Shown piece after piece: positions 6,930 through 17,700 of a stretch of 64,000 nucleotides of DNA; within the stretch, counting starts at the first letter, position 1, and each line of letters opens with the position of its first letter. A program made the translations under genes and the position numbers. Source of the DNA: J038 sp036734085. GTDB lineage: Bacteria > Chloroflexota > Anaerolineae > Aggregatilineales > Phototrophicaceae. Below the pieces are notes generated by a model. The model searched no databases and was not told the origin of the DNA. It saw only the letters and a list, made by a program, of their open reading frames with translations. The stretch is taken from positions 38,510 through 102,509 of the forward strand of contig DAIMZF010000002.1 of assembly GCA_036734085.1 (NCBI GenBank). The letters run 5' to 3'.

Positions 6930-8530
6930 CCGCGCCGCAGTCGCCGCGTGATGATGCTCACTTCATCCATGCGGAGTAAGACCGCTAGCACGAAGAAGCA
7001 CATCACACCCACGCTTGCACCCAAAAATAGAATCACCATCTGCGGGGCGTTAGCTAACGCGGATGCCAACACCCACACGGCCAACCCCATGCCGCCTGCC
7101 GCCAGCAATCCACGCTGAATTGTGGCGAAAATCTGTTTATCGCCTAAATCCCCAATCCGCCGCCGCAATAGCCACCACAGCACGCCCGCCTCAATTAAAG
7201 TGGTCAGGCTATTAGCAAGTGCCAGACCTGCGAACGGCCCACGCACAAGCGAACCGGGCACGCCAATAAATTGGATAAAAACGATGCTCAAGATAATATT
7301 GCCGATAATCGCGCCGATGCCAATTTTTACCGGCGTCCACGTATCTGCTAGCGCGTAAAAAGCACGCGAGAGAAGCTCTAACAAGCCGTGCCCGGCCATG
7401 CCTAGCGCGAAGAAAGCCAGCGCCCATGCTGTTGCCTGCGTGCTTTCGCGTGTCCATTCGCCGCGCTCAAAAATTGCCACCAGTGGCTCGCCCAGGAGGA
7501 TAAGCCCAACACTCGCCGGAATCCCTAAAAATAGTACGCCCCGCATTGCGGAAGATAACCGCGCTTTGTAGCCCTCCATGTCCCCCTCAGCCACGAGTGC
7601 GCTTAAAGTCGGGAATACCGACGTTCCTACACTCTGCGCTAGGATGCCCAGAATAAAGAACGCTAAAAACCACGCGACCTGTAGCGCGGTCTGGCTACCT
7701 GTCACCATCGTAGAGGCGAAAGCGACATTAACGATAAAATTAATCTGTACGACAGCCAGTCCCAACACACGTGGGAGCATCAGCGCGAGGACTTCGCGTG
7801 TGCCTTCAATACGCCAATTGAGGTTAAAACGCAGGCGTGCGCGTATCTTATAAAGCCCGGGCACTTGCACCAGCAAATGCAACGTTGCACCCAATATCGC
7901 GCCATAAGCCAGGCCGTACACGTTTGCGCTAGGGCCGCCTTCTGTCAAACTAAGTGGCTCTAGCATCCGTGTGATGACTAACGCGCCAAAAATCTGCCCC
8001 AGGTTGTACATGCTGGCCGCTAACGCCGGGAATAAAAAGTTCTGATGGGCGTTGAGGATGCCCATAGACAGGCCACTGGCGGCGAAAATCACGGTTGTTA
8101 GTAACAAGATGCGTGTCAGGTCAACGGTTAGGGCTTGTTCGGCGGCAGTCCTGCCGGGCACGAGGATAATAGGCACGATGACCGGTGCAAATATCGCCAG
8201 AATAAGTGCCATCAATCCTGCCGCCAATGTGGAGAGTGTCATCACGCTACTGGCGAGCTTCCAGGCGTGGGACTGGCTTTCCGGCTTAAGGTAACGCGCA
8301 AATACAGGCACAAAGGACGAGCCAAGCGCCCCGCCTGCCACCACCACGAAAAGCAATTCCGGGATGCGTTGCGCGGCGTAGAAGGCGTCTAACTCCGCAC
8401 TGGTGCCGAACATCGCGCTAAATGCGCCCGTTCGTACAAGCCCCAATAGGCCACTTGCCAAAAAGCCGAAGGAGACAACGACGGCGGCGCGTAAAATCTG
8501 TCTGTTAGTCAGTGCGCGTGAATTACTCAT
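6926..8530 (-). CDS. murJ: Lipid II flippase MurJ (MviN)
   Basis: Polytopic membrane protein that moves lipid II across the cytoplasmic membrane for peptidoglycan synthesis. Its 534 residues contain about 14 hydrophobic segments. Recognisable MOP-superfamily/MurJ features are the N-terminal GLVRTGAFSAMFGTSAELDAF (12-36 region), VFARYL near residue 76, NAHQNFLFPALA in the middle and LSRAFYALADTWTPVKIG. It is last in a minus-strand run that begins with the signalling genes, six bases after the metallopeptidase gene. Its presence indicates a peptidoglycan-building cell; not all Chloroflexota are alike in this respect. Confidence 0.93.
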   Translation of the reverse strand: MSNSRALTNRQILRAAVVVSFGFLASGLLGLVRTGAFSAMFGTSAELDAFYAAQRIPELLFVVVAGGALGSSFVPVFARYLKPESQSHAWKLASSVMTLSTLAAGLMALILAIFAPVIVPIILVPGRTAAEQALTVDLTRILLLTTVIFAASGLSMGILNAHQNFLFPALAASMYNLGQIFGALVITRMLEPLSLTEGGPSANVYGLAYGAILGATLHLLVQVPGLYKIRARLRFNLNWRIEGTREVLALMLPRVLGLAVVQINFIVNVAFASTMVTGSQTALQVAWFLAFFILGILAQSVGTSVFPTLSALVAEGDMEGYKARLSSAMRGVLFLGIPASVGLILLGEPLVAIFERGEWTRESTQATAWALAFFALGMAGHGLLELLSRAFYALADTWTPVKIGIGAIIGNIILSIVFIQFIGVPGSLVRGPFAGLALANSLTTLIEAGVLWWLLRRRIGDLGDKQIFATIQRGLLAAGGMGLAVWVLASALANAPQMVILFLGASVGVMCFFVLAVLLRMDEVSIITRRLRRG

Positions 8531-8536
8531 CGGGGG

Positions 8537-9046
8537 TCACCATACTTTATATGTGTCGAGTTCACGCTCACGTTTGGCATAGTCCGGCAGGTATTCCGCC
8601 AATTGAGTCCAAAACGCCGCGCTATGGTTAAAAACAATCATGTGGACAAGTTCATGCACCACAACATATTCCGCCAGATGCACGGGGACATAAAATAGCG
8701 CCGTATTCAGCGTGATGTTGCCCTTGCTGGAACAAGACCCCCATTTGCGCGTCATGGCGCGGAACTGCACACGCTGGGGCTGTACGCCGATTTTAAGCGC
8801 CCATGCCTCAACCCATGCGCGGAGTGTGCATTCATCGGATAGCGGCTTTTTGGGTATAGGGGGCGCGACAGCTTCCAGCTTTTTTAGGGCTTGCCGCAAA
8901 AACTTCTTCACCTGCGGATGATCAACCGGGAGCCAATGCGGTAGACGCAGAACGGGTTTTCCGGCAGGGCTTAACGAGAGCGTCATGGATTTTCTGTTTT
9001 GCCGTTTAACTTGCACCTGTGGGAATTGAGGGTGAAATTCCGGCAT
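8537..9046 (-). CDS. YgjP-like (DUF45/WLM) zinc metallopeptidase
   Basis: Putative zinc metallopeptidase of the YgjP/SprT-like superfamily, 169 residues. The zinc site is HELVH (His131, Glu132, His135) with a third ligand His141 in FNHSAAFW. Upstream is the family motif MTRKWGSCSSKGNITLN (98-114). The N-terminal half is a short beta domain. This protein is shorter than E. coli YgjP (about 230) but keeps both diagnostic motifs. Physiological substrates of the family are poorly known. Two bases separate it from the DUF402 gene upstream and six from murJ, so it is in a tight operon. Confidence 0.88.
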   Translation of the reverse strand: MPEFHPQFPQVQVKRQNRKSMTLSLSPAGKPVLRLPHWLPVDHPQVKKFLRQALKKLEAVAPPIPKKPLSDECTLRAWVEAWALKIGVQPQRVQFRAMTRKWGSCSSKGNITLNTALFYVPVHLAEYVVVHELVHMIVFNHSAAFWTQLAEYLPDYAKRERELDTYKVW

Positions 9047-9048
9047 GG

Positions 9049-9525
9049 TTAACGGGTCACTCTATCAAACGGAATGAGGTTAAACTTAATCGCTACGCGG
9101 ATGTTGGCGAGGGCGGCTTCTACCCCTGCTTGTTCCTCATGGCTTAAGTCGAGCGCGTTATAGTCATCTTCGTCTAATAGATGCAAACTGCCATCCGGCA
9201 TGACGACAACATCCAACGCTAAGTCATCGGCGGCGATAGCCTCCGTGCTGATTTCCGCCGGGCGTGTTATGTTGCAGTACCAGCCTTTAATCGTGTTAGT
9301 ATCCCCATCATGGACGCGGAAAACGTTATAGTAGCGGTCTGTATAGAACCATTCCACCATGCGATCACCGATGTTAAACGTAAAAAAGCCGATGTCCACA
9401 CTTTCACGGCTGAACCATGCTTCTACACACATCGAGGTGTCATCACGACTGAGGACTTTAGCGGGATAGTTGAGGATAGGCTGGCTGTTATAGTCGCGCT
9501 TGATGACGGTGATCACTTCGCTCAT
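9049..9525 (-). CDS. DUF402-family protein (FomD/Ntdp-like)
   Basis: 158-residue protein with the DUF402 core: TDRYYNVFRVHDG (81-93), KGWYCNITRPAE (about 99-110) and a following DDLALDVVVMPDG strand, then DEDDYNAL. Family members studied elsewhere are nucleoside di/triphosphatases or hydrolase-like FomD. The acidic residues of the DxxLDxxxxPDG region that bind metal there are present here. The substrate in this organism is unknown. The start overlaps the stop of the thiamine pyrophosphokinase gene by one base (TGATG), indicating coupled translation. Confidence 0.8.
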   Translation of the reverse strand: MSEVITVIKRDYNSQPILNYPAKVLSRDDTSMCVEAWFSRESVDIGFFTFNIGDRMVEWFYTDRYYNVFRVHDGDTNTIKGWYCNITRPAEISTEAIAADDLALDVVVMPDGSLHLLDEDDYNALDLSHEEQAGVEAALANIRVAIKFNLIPFDRVTR

Positions 9526-10178
9526 CAGGCGCGGCCTTTCGTGTGGATGACTAACAAAACGCCTTCCTCCGTGCTGACGGTTGCTTGCGCTTGTGTGAGT
9601 ACGTTACTAATGCCGCGTGCCGGGCCAAAGGCTAATGTTTCCCCGTGTAGCGGATAGTATAAGCCCTGTGTGCGGATGCCATGCACAGCACCCCCTAATG
9701 GAATTAAGGAAATTGTATCCCCTTCATCACCCCGTACGGTATGTGTGCCAGGATGCACCAACCATACCGCCTGATTTCCGGCGAGTAGGCGTACATCACA
9801 CCCTTCTAACTCCGGCAAGGCCAGCAGATACATATTGCCAATCGTTTGATCCAGGCGATTGCCTGCCCCGCCGATAATGCGTATCCAATCTGCGCCGCGC
9901 TCACGGGCTAACTTCAAGGCCAGTTCCAGGTCGGTGTAATCTTTTTCCGGCGGGAAGTTGATAAACTCGGTATCATCGGCGTGGAGTTCTGCCTGTTCCT
10001 CTGCGCTTAATGAATCAAAATCACCGACGACAGTCTGCACCCGCCAACCATAATAGGTGGCTACCCGTGCGCCGCCGTCTGCCGCGATAACGTGAGGGGC
10101 GGAAGCCTTGCGGAGCGCATCGCGCACCATTGAGCCGTCGTAAACGTCTCCATTTGCAAAGATAAGGGCCTGTGACAT
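9525..10178 (-). CDS. thiN: Thiamine pyrophosphokinase
   Basis: Transfers pyrophosphate from ATP to thiamine to make thiamine diphosphate. The 217-residue protein shows the expected motifs: AADGGA (about 33-38), VVGDFDSL (51-58), PPEKDYTDLELAL and GGAGNRLDQTIGN (102-114), followed by the C-terminal beta-sandwich thiamine-binding domain. No TPP riboswitch element was seen nearby. It lies 12 bases after an alpha/beta hydrolase-like gene without an obvious Shine-Dalgarno sequence. Confidence 0.92.
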   Translation of the reverse strand: MSQALIFANGDVYDGSMVRDALRKASAPHVIAADGGARVATYYGWRVQTVVGDFDSLSAEEQAELHADDTEFINFPPEKDYTDLELALKLARERGADWIRIIGGAGNRLDQTIGNMYLLALPELEGCDVRLLAGNQAVWLVHPGTHTVRGDEGDTISLIPLGGAVHGIRTQGLYYPLHGETLAFGPARGISNVLTQAQATVSTEEGVLLVIHTKGRA

Positions 10179-10190
10179 GGGCGATAAATT

Positions 10191-11342
10191 CTAGCGGGAG
10201 CGCCGCCGCCAGCGTTCTTTAAGTTCAATTTTGCTGATGTCGGGTAATTCCAGGAACATCCCTACCAACCTCTGGAATGTATCATGCTCCAACATCGGGA
10301 AGTGACGCACACCCGCCAATGGCACAGGCAACAGTTTGTCTTCTTTGTCTTCCGTGATGTAATTCCAGATGGCTTCTTGCGGGGACGGAATCACCGGGTC
10401 TTGGTCGCCGTGTAGCACAACGACTGGCATTGCTAACCCCCGCAGGGTGTCCAGCGTATATCCTGCATCAAAATCCTGCGCGGCATATTCCAGCACTTTG
10501 GAGTCACTCTTGGCGACATCCTGCTGAAGTTTTTCGTATTCCGGGTCGGACTTTTTAAAGCAATTGCCTAGCAGGGCTTCCATATCATTAGACAGCACCG
10601 CCTTAAGCGGGTTATGGCCGTTGCTCTTGGGGGTGGGTGCGTCTTCCGGTGCTGGCTGTGGCAGGGTAGGTGCAGGGATGCTGATAGACGCAGGCTGGTT
10701 TTCTGCCGCTTTGCGTTGCTCGGCTAAAAAAGCCGCCGCCCGCCGCAGGGCGTCCCGGTCAATTGTGCTGGGGTTGCGTAGGGTCTCGCGCAGGGCGCTA
10801 GGCAATGTCTTATCATCATCCGCGATGACTTGTAAGTCCGCCTCTTTTTTGCGGCGGTTATCCATCCCGGCGGGGATTGTCTTCTCTACCGCTGTGTTGA
10901 CCACTGGCGCGGCGGTGGCATTGGTCAGGTAAACCTGTTTACCCGGCGGGATGCGATTCTCTAAATCACCGGGATCAAACAATGGCACACTGACAAGCAA
11001 CATTCGGGCGACGCGATCGGGGTATTGACGGGCGAATTCTATTGCCACCTGCGCGCCATAACCATGTGCCAGTACCGCGACTTTGGGGATGCCTAACTGC
11101 TCCATAAATTCATCCAGCAAGCGCACCTGAGACTTCAGCGCGTACTTTTGTGGGTTCTTGCCGGAATCCCCATAGCCGAACAAATCGAGCGCGTACACGC
11201 GATATTTTAGCTGAAGCTGGCGCATTGTGGGAATCCAATAGCGCCAGGAGCCAATCCAGCCATGTAATAAAACGACCGGGCGTCCGCCGCGTCCTAATAC
11301 TTCGTAATGAACCAAGTCTCCGTCTACAGTGATGGCACTCAT
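10191..11342 (-). CDS. Alpha/beta hydrolase-fold protein lacking the nucleophile Ser
   Basis: 383 residues with the alpha/beta hydrolase fold: oxyanion-side HGWIGSW (27-33) and DLFGYGDSG (53-61). The nucleophile elbow reads AHGYGA (92-97), where the paralogue at 23128 has GHSMGG, so the catalytic Ser is Gly94. The acid (Asp315 in HGDQDP) and His347 (GVRHFPM) remain. Between strands, residues 125-290 form an enlarged charged cap region with a Pro/Ala-rich linker (215-240). It may be a binding protein or use other chemistry; hydrolase activity by the normal mechanism is unlikely. It sits between the receiver gene and thiN. Confidence 0.8.
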   Translation of the reverse strand: MSAITVDGDLVHYEVLGRGGRPVVLLHGWIGSWRYWIPTMRQLQLKYRVYALDLFGYGDSGKNPQKYALKSQVRLLDEFMEQLGIPKVAVLAHGYGAQVAIEFARQYPDRVARMLLVSVPLFDPGDLENRIPPGKQVYLTNATAAPVVNTAVEKTIPAGMDNRRKKEADLQVIADDDKTLPSALRETLRNPSTIDRDALRRAAAFLAEQRKAAENQPASISIPAPTLPQPAPEDAPTPKSNGHNPLKAVLSNDMEALLGNCFKKSDPEYEKLQQDVAKSDSKVLEYAAQDFDAGYTLDTLRGLAMPVVVLHGDQDPVIPSPQEAIWNYITEDKEDKLLPVPLAGVRHFPMLEHDTFQRLVGMFLELPDISKIELKERWRRRSR

Positions 11343-11373
11343 GAAACTTTATTTTCCCCATTTATGGCAATCA

Positions 11374-11751
11374 TCATAACGCGCCGATTTGCCCTAGAAT
11401 TTCATTAACACGCTGGGTCAATTCATCGGGCGCGAAGGGCTTGAGTAAGTAAGCATAGGCCCCAACCTCTGCGCCTTTTTCGATTTCTTCGTCCTGGCCT
11501 TTGGCCGTTAAAAACACGACAGGCACATCTTTTAAATGCTCAATGGCTTTGATGCGTCTGCACGCTTCGTAGCCTGTTAGTTTGGGCATTCGCACATCCA
11601 TCATAATCAAATCAGGTGTGACTTCCTGTGCTTTTTCTACCGCTTCTTCGCCATTGGCCGCCAACGTGACCTGATGCCCGGCAAAGGTCAGCATGATGTT
11701 GATGAGTTCGCGGATGTCGCGCTCGTCTTCCGCAATGAGGATATGTGCCAT
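11374..11751 (-). CDS. Single-domain response regulator (CheY-like receiver)
   Basis: 125 residues, receiver domain only. The acidic pocket is Glu8-Asp9, the phosphoacceptor is Asp52 (MMDVRMPK), with Thr82 and Lys104 (LLKPF) completing the switch. No output domain follows, so it must act by protein interaction or as a phosphate shuttle. It starts five bases after the stop of the giant histidine kinase gene, the obvious partner. Confidence 0.95.
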   Translation of the reverse strand: MAHILIAEDERDIRELINIMLTFAGHQVTLAANGEEAVEKAQEVTPDLIMMDVRMPKLTGYEACRRIKAIEHLKDVPVVFLTAKGQDEEIEKGAEVGAYAYLLKPFAPDELTQRVNEILGQIGAL

Positions 11752-11756
11752 GATGT

Positions 11757-14700
11757 CTAATTATTCCCACTATTGGGTGATGATGAATACAGATATTCTG
11801 GCTGGTAGTAGGGCAAGGCAACATAGAAAGTTGTGCCTACGCCTGTTTCGGATTCAAACCAGACTTCACCGTGATGCATCTCAACCAATTCTTTAACAAT
11901 CGATAACCCCAGTCCTGTACCGGCGACTTCCAATGTTACTGCTGTGTCATCGTCGCGTTTAAAGCGTTCCCACACGCTATCGCGGAAGCCTTCCGGCACG
12001 CCGACGCCTGTATCCGCCACACTCACAAGCAGACGGTTACGGTCATCCTGCGGCGTTAACTCCACTGATATAGTACCATTGGCGGGGGTGTAGTTAAAGG
12101 CGTTGTCTACTAAATTATTGATAACTTGCGTCAGTTTGTCCGCGTCGCCCTGGATCAATGGCAGGTCGCCGATGGGGTCAAACTGCACATCCAACCGTTT
12201 GCTTTGATGTTGTGGGCGCGATTGGATATGCTCCAACACTTGCTCTACAATCGTATTCATATCAACCATCTGCACGCTCAGGCGCTCCCGCCCGGAGTCA
12301 ATCTTGGAGATGTTCAACACGTCTTCCACGAGTGCGGCCAGGCGCGTGATGTTATCTTTGATGGTGGTCAGCATCATTTTTTGCTGGTCACCGACTTCGC
12401 CAAATGCACCCATCAGTAGCAAATCATTGTAGCCCTTAATGGATGTTAGCGGCGTGCGGAACTCGTGCGATACGTTCGCCACAAACTCCGCCTTGCTTTG
12501 CTCCGCGAGGACTTCGCGTGTTACGTCACGGAACACCGAGACCGTGCCCAAGAACTTTTCGCCCGTGTAAACAGGGGATAGATGCACGCTGACGGTTCTA
12601 TTGCCCAGCGTAATACGCTCATCCAGGAATTCTTCGCGCATGTAATCTGGGTTACGCAATTTTTCTTCCAGTGTTTCCGCCCAGGAAGCGGCTGTCGCGC
12701 CATACACACCGGTGATTTGACTCAGTGGTTGGCCGATAGCCTCATTACGTGGCATACGGAAGATGCGCTCTGCGGCATTGTTAAATAGCAGAATTCGTCC
12801 TTCGGAGTCTGCCAACACCACACCATCCGCGATGCCTTCCAGAATGGCTTTGTTCTTGTCGGCTTCTTCCTGCTCTGCGCGGAGCAGTGTACCCAGACGT
12901 TCCGCTTGCTCACGGATCATCTTATAAAGTTCCGCGTTATTGATAGAGGATGCAACCTGATTCGCCGCCGCAACCATCAAACGGACGTGTGACTCGTGGA
13001 AGGCGTTCTCGTCACGGCTGAGTAGCACCATTACGCCGAGCAGTTCTTCGTTAGTCTCCAGCAAAACACCGATGGCACTACGCCAGTCTTTGCCGCCGGG
13101 CATGTCTAAATCCCAGTATTCTTCGGTATGCAGGTTGTTCACCAGCCGCACATGCTCATCTTCCATGATAATCCAGCGTGCGATGCGCTCCGCCGGATGC
13201 AGAGGACGCTCACCTGTGGGATTTTCGTAGAGTGAATTCGGGTTCATCGTCGCACGACTGTAAAGTTGGTCTGTGATGGGGTCTAATTGCATGATCACCC
13301 CATCTTGTGCGCCGACGGCCTTCGCCACCATACCCAACGCGCGCGGCATTAACCTGTCCATATCCAGCGTCCGCGCTAATTCCGACGTGATTTGATACAG
13401 TTTGTCGATGCGGTCGCGTTCTTCTTCCAACTCGCGGGTACGCTCCGCGACTTCGCGCTCCATATCATCGGCAAAACTGCTCACCTGACGGAACAGACGT
13501 GCGTTCTGGATGGCCGCGCCCAACTGAGAGCCGACGATGGTGAGAATACGTTGCTCATTGATGGTAAAAGCGCGGGTGCGCTTGGTATCTCGCACGGCCA
13601 ACACACCGTAGACCTCATCCCCTGCGATGAGCGGAACACCGAGATAGCTCCGTGCTTCGCCTTCGCCATTGGTGATGCCCAAACTCTTGCGTAGTTCATC
13701 CGGGCTGTAATAATCCGCCCCTAAGTTCAACGGACGGCGGTGCTTGATGATAAACGATACTTCATCGTTAGAGAGCTTACGCGGTGGGATGCCGTAAGTT
13801 TCGCCATAGCGCACCGCTAATGGGAATGTGATTGATTCCGTCGCGCTATCATACAATGCCAGATACAGTTCGCTTGCACCTGTCACACTCGGCAATTGCT
13901 CGCGCACGACCTCGAACATATCTTCCACGTCCAGCGTGCTAGAGATAGCGCGGCTGAGGTCGTTAATCATCAACGATTCTTCAAAGTGGGCGGTTGTCTC
14001 TGCGGATAGTCGGGCGTTTTCAATGGCGACCGCCACCTGTGCGCCCAATGCCCGCGCCAACCGGACTTTCTGCTGTGTAATCGCCTCACCAGATTTTGTG
14101 CCCAGCACAATCAATCCGCGTGAGGTTTCGCTGACAACCAACGGCACAAGCATTCGGGCCGCATCGCCTACTTGCTGGATGCTTTCAACCTCTCTGGGGT
14201 AGGGTGTGTTTTCGTCTTCGCGCATGATGACGACCACTTCGCGGTCTTTAAGCGCACGCAGACGGGCGGGGTATTGGCTGAGGTCATAGTGTGTGCCGGA
14301 CGGCGCCATAAGCGATGTGTCGCCTTCACGGTTCATATCAAGCTGGACTTCCAGCAGATTATCGACTTCGTCCCAAATCATGATGGCGCAGTTGTCCATC
14401 TCTAACGCGCTGAACATTAATTCCACCACTGTCTGGAACACAGATGCAAGGTCTGTGGTGAGCGATGTGGCTTGTGCGGCCTCTAACAATGTGCCCAGTT
14501 CGTTGGTGCGGTCAAACGTCTGCTCGAACAAATCCGCATTCGCCAACGCAATCGCTACCTGACTGGCAAACGCAAACGCGATATTCTGGTCGGAACGGCT
14601 ATCGTAGGTAAAGGGCTTATCGTTGACAATCATCATCAAGCCCACCACATGCCCCTGATTCACCAGAGGGACGCTCATCCAGCTTTTGAAGTCTTTGTGA

Positions 14701-17700
14701 GGCACGGCATCCGGCAATTGCACGTCGCCACTTGCCACTACCACACGCTGAGATTCCACCACCTGCCGGATCATCTCGTAATCGCTGAATAAAAAGCGGA
14801 TGTTGGGCGCGGTATCGTGGTTGGTGGTACGTTCCAACACCATGTAAGAGCCATTGCGCCGCCATAGTGAAACCGATGTGTGCGGGATAAGCCAGACCAT
14901 TTCTTCTAAGGCTAAATCCACCACTTCTTCGCGTTCCAATGATGATGTGATGCGCGTGGAAACATCCGTCAGTGCGGCCAACTGGTTCGCGCGCGATTCC
15001 ATCGCTTGCTCCAGGCGGGAGCGTTCGGTAACGTCTTCTACCAAGACCACCGCACCGCGTACTGTCGTGCCAAAACGCAAGGGGTAGATGTAGAAGTTGG
15101 TTGTCACGATTTCATCAGAGGCGATATTCACGGCCTGATTAGTAATGCTTTCCGGCGTGCCTTGCGTCAGCGTGATGGTCAGCTTTTCGGCCAGGATTGC
15201 CGCAACTTCCGGCAGATAGTCCGCAAGGTTTTGTCCGCTTGTGGTATAACCCCACTGGTAACGCTCCACCAGGAAGCCATTAACGCTGATGAGCTTGCCC
15301 AGATTATCCAGCACCATAATCCCCTGTTGGATAGACTGCACAACGGACTCATTCAGGATTTGCAGGTTCACTGCTTGGTCGAACAAGCGCGCATTTTGCA
15401 CGGAACTGGCGACAAACTGCGCCATACGCCGTAATAATTGCCGGAATTCGCGTAGTTCGGCGGTGTGCGAGGCGGTGACGCCAATATGGACAACCCCTAA
15501 TGACTCGCCGCCTGTTTGTAGCGGCAAGATGAGTGTGGCCGCATCGCCGTTTGTATGCCATTCGCGCAGGTCGCTATATTTTTCCAGTTCGACATCGTCG
15601 GCTGTGTAGAGGTAATCGCGGCTTTCGGTCAGGGTGCGGTGGATGGCCGTATCGCCTAAGTGCTGACGTAGATCGTGCAGAACATCAAAATCGCCGTCAC
15701 TGCGGCTGATGACATGCGAAAAATCGAAGGCGTCGTCCGGTGTACGCAGAACAAATGTCATGCGTGCAAACGGCAATATCTGGACAATGCCGCGTGCCAC
15801 TGCACGTACAATGCCATCAATGTCCAACGTGCTGGAAACAGCCTCCAGGATGTCGTTCAACTGCGCTTCTTGTTCCGCGCTGGCTAAACTGGATAGATAC
15901 AAACGTGTATTTTCAATCGTGGAAGCCGCTTGATTGGCGAAAATCTCCAGTACTTCTACCGTGCCTCTATCCGGGCGCATGTTGGTATGAGGCCGGTCAA
16001 GGCACATCAGGCCGATGAGCGCCCCTGATGGCCCGGTCATCCGCACGACGAATAAATCGCCATCGTGCCAACTCTCTTTATCGGACATATCCAACGTGCG
16101 ATTACCGTCGAAATGGGCGCTGAGAGATTGCACACCCTCGACGAACCAATCCTTGACTTGCTCCACCGGGAAGAAGTACGACTCGCTGATGCGGAAATCC
16201 GGCTTAAATAAGTTCTCTAGCGCCTCCACAGGCAGGGTATTATGGCGGCTCTGGTTAAAGGTATCTAACGGTAGCCCTGCATGAGCCACCCGGCGCAGGG
16301 TATTGGTATCAGCGTCCATCAGCAACATAACAATCGCGTCAAAACCGACGGACTGTTGCACGCTGTAGGCGATAGCTTCCAGGATGCTGGCTGGGTCTGC
16401 GTTGCTCTGCACCATATGGCCTAGCTCGAAGATACGGTTAAGCTGGTCAACACGGCGACGCAGATTTTCGCTCCGGTCAAGCTGTTCCTGGTAACGCACA
16501 GCATTCCCGTAGCCCAGAGATGCTTTAACCGCCATCGTCATCATAAAGGCGCTGGCGCGGTCATCAAAGTGGTTGGCACGCTCGTGGAATAAGTGAATTG
16601 TGCCGACGATTTCTTCGATGTGCAAAATGGGCACAACCAGCGCGGAACGTGCCTCTGCTGGAATGGGCGTCATTGTGCTGAGGTCGTAGTCCGTGACGTT
16701 GACGGGGGAACCGTTGGTATGTAGTGCCTCGCGCTCTGCGTCGGTGAGGCCTTTAATCTCTTTCTGTAGGCCGATGCGTTGCGTCACACGCTCCTCACCC
16801 GGCACAATCAATGCGATGGTGCATCCGGTGGCGCTTGTTGCGCGGATGGATTCCTCTGCGATGACCTTCAAAATAGGTTCTAAGTCCAGCGTGGCCGTTA
16901 ACTCGTTGCTGACGCGAGAAACAGCGTCCAGTTCTTCGATACGACGGCTGAGGTTTTCACCCGTTGCTTCGTACAACAGCAGGCGGTCAAGCGCGGCGGC
17001 AATCTGCGCGGCCACGACTTGCATAACTTCCAGGTCTTCACGGGTGAAGGGCGTATCCGTATAGCGATTGCCGATGCCTAACTCTCCCAGTTGACGTTCA
17101 CCGAAGACCAATGGAACAATCAAGCCGTTGTGCAGGTTCAGCCGTTGTGCAACTTGCCGGTAGCTGATGTTCACGGTGTCTCCGTCTTCGCCTTCATTCA
17201 ATATCATCGGCTTTTGGGAGGATGTGACACTTTTATCAAAACCGGCGGCGTATATATCCTGATACAAGGGTTCGCTAAGTTCCGCACCGTAAACCCAACG
17301 CGGATACGTGACTAAGTTGCCACTATCCACTACACTGACGAACACCGTTTCCACTTCATTGAGCAGGGCAATCTCGGCCAGCACAGGCGTGAATGATTCT
17401 TGTGATGTTAATACGTTGCCTGCAAGTTCTGCCACGCGGCGCAGATTCTGTGCTTGCTCTGCGCGGCGTTGTGCTTCGCGGAACAGGCGCGCATTTTCAA
17501 TAATGGCGGCGGCTTGTGTGGCGAAGATGAGCAAGAGCCGGGCGTCATTGTTGGTGAAGTCTTCCCCGTTGCGCTTGTTGGCCGCTTGCACCAGGCCTAA
17601 GCGCCGCCCACTGGCCTGCATCACGCCGAACATCGTCTTCTGGATGCCCATTTGTGCCATTGTTTCGTCCAACTTAGCGGCGAAGAACAATGTATCGGCC

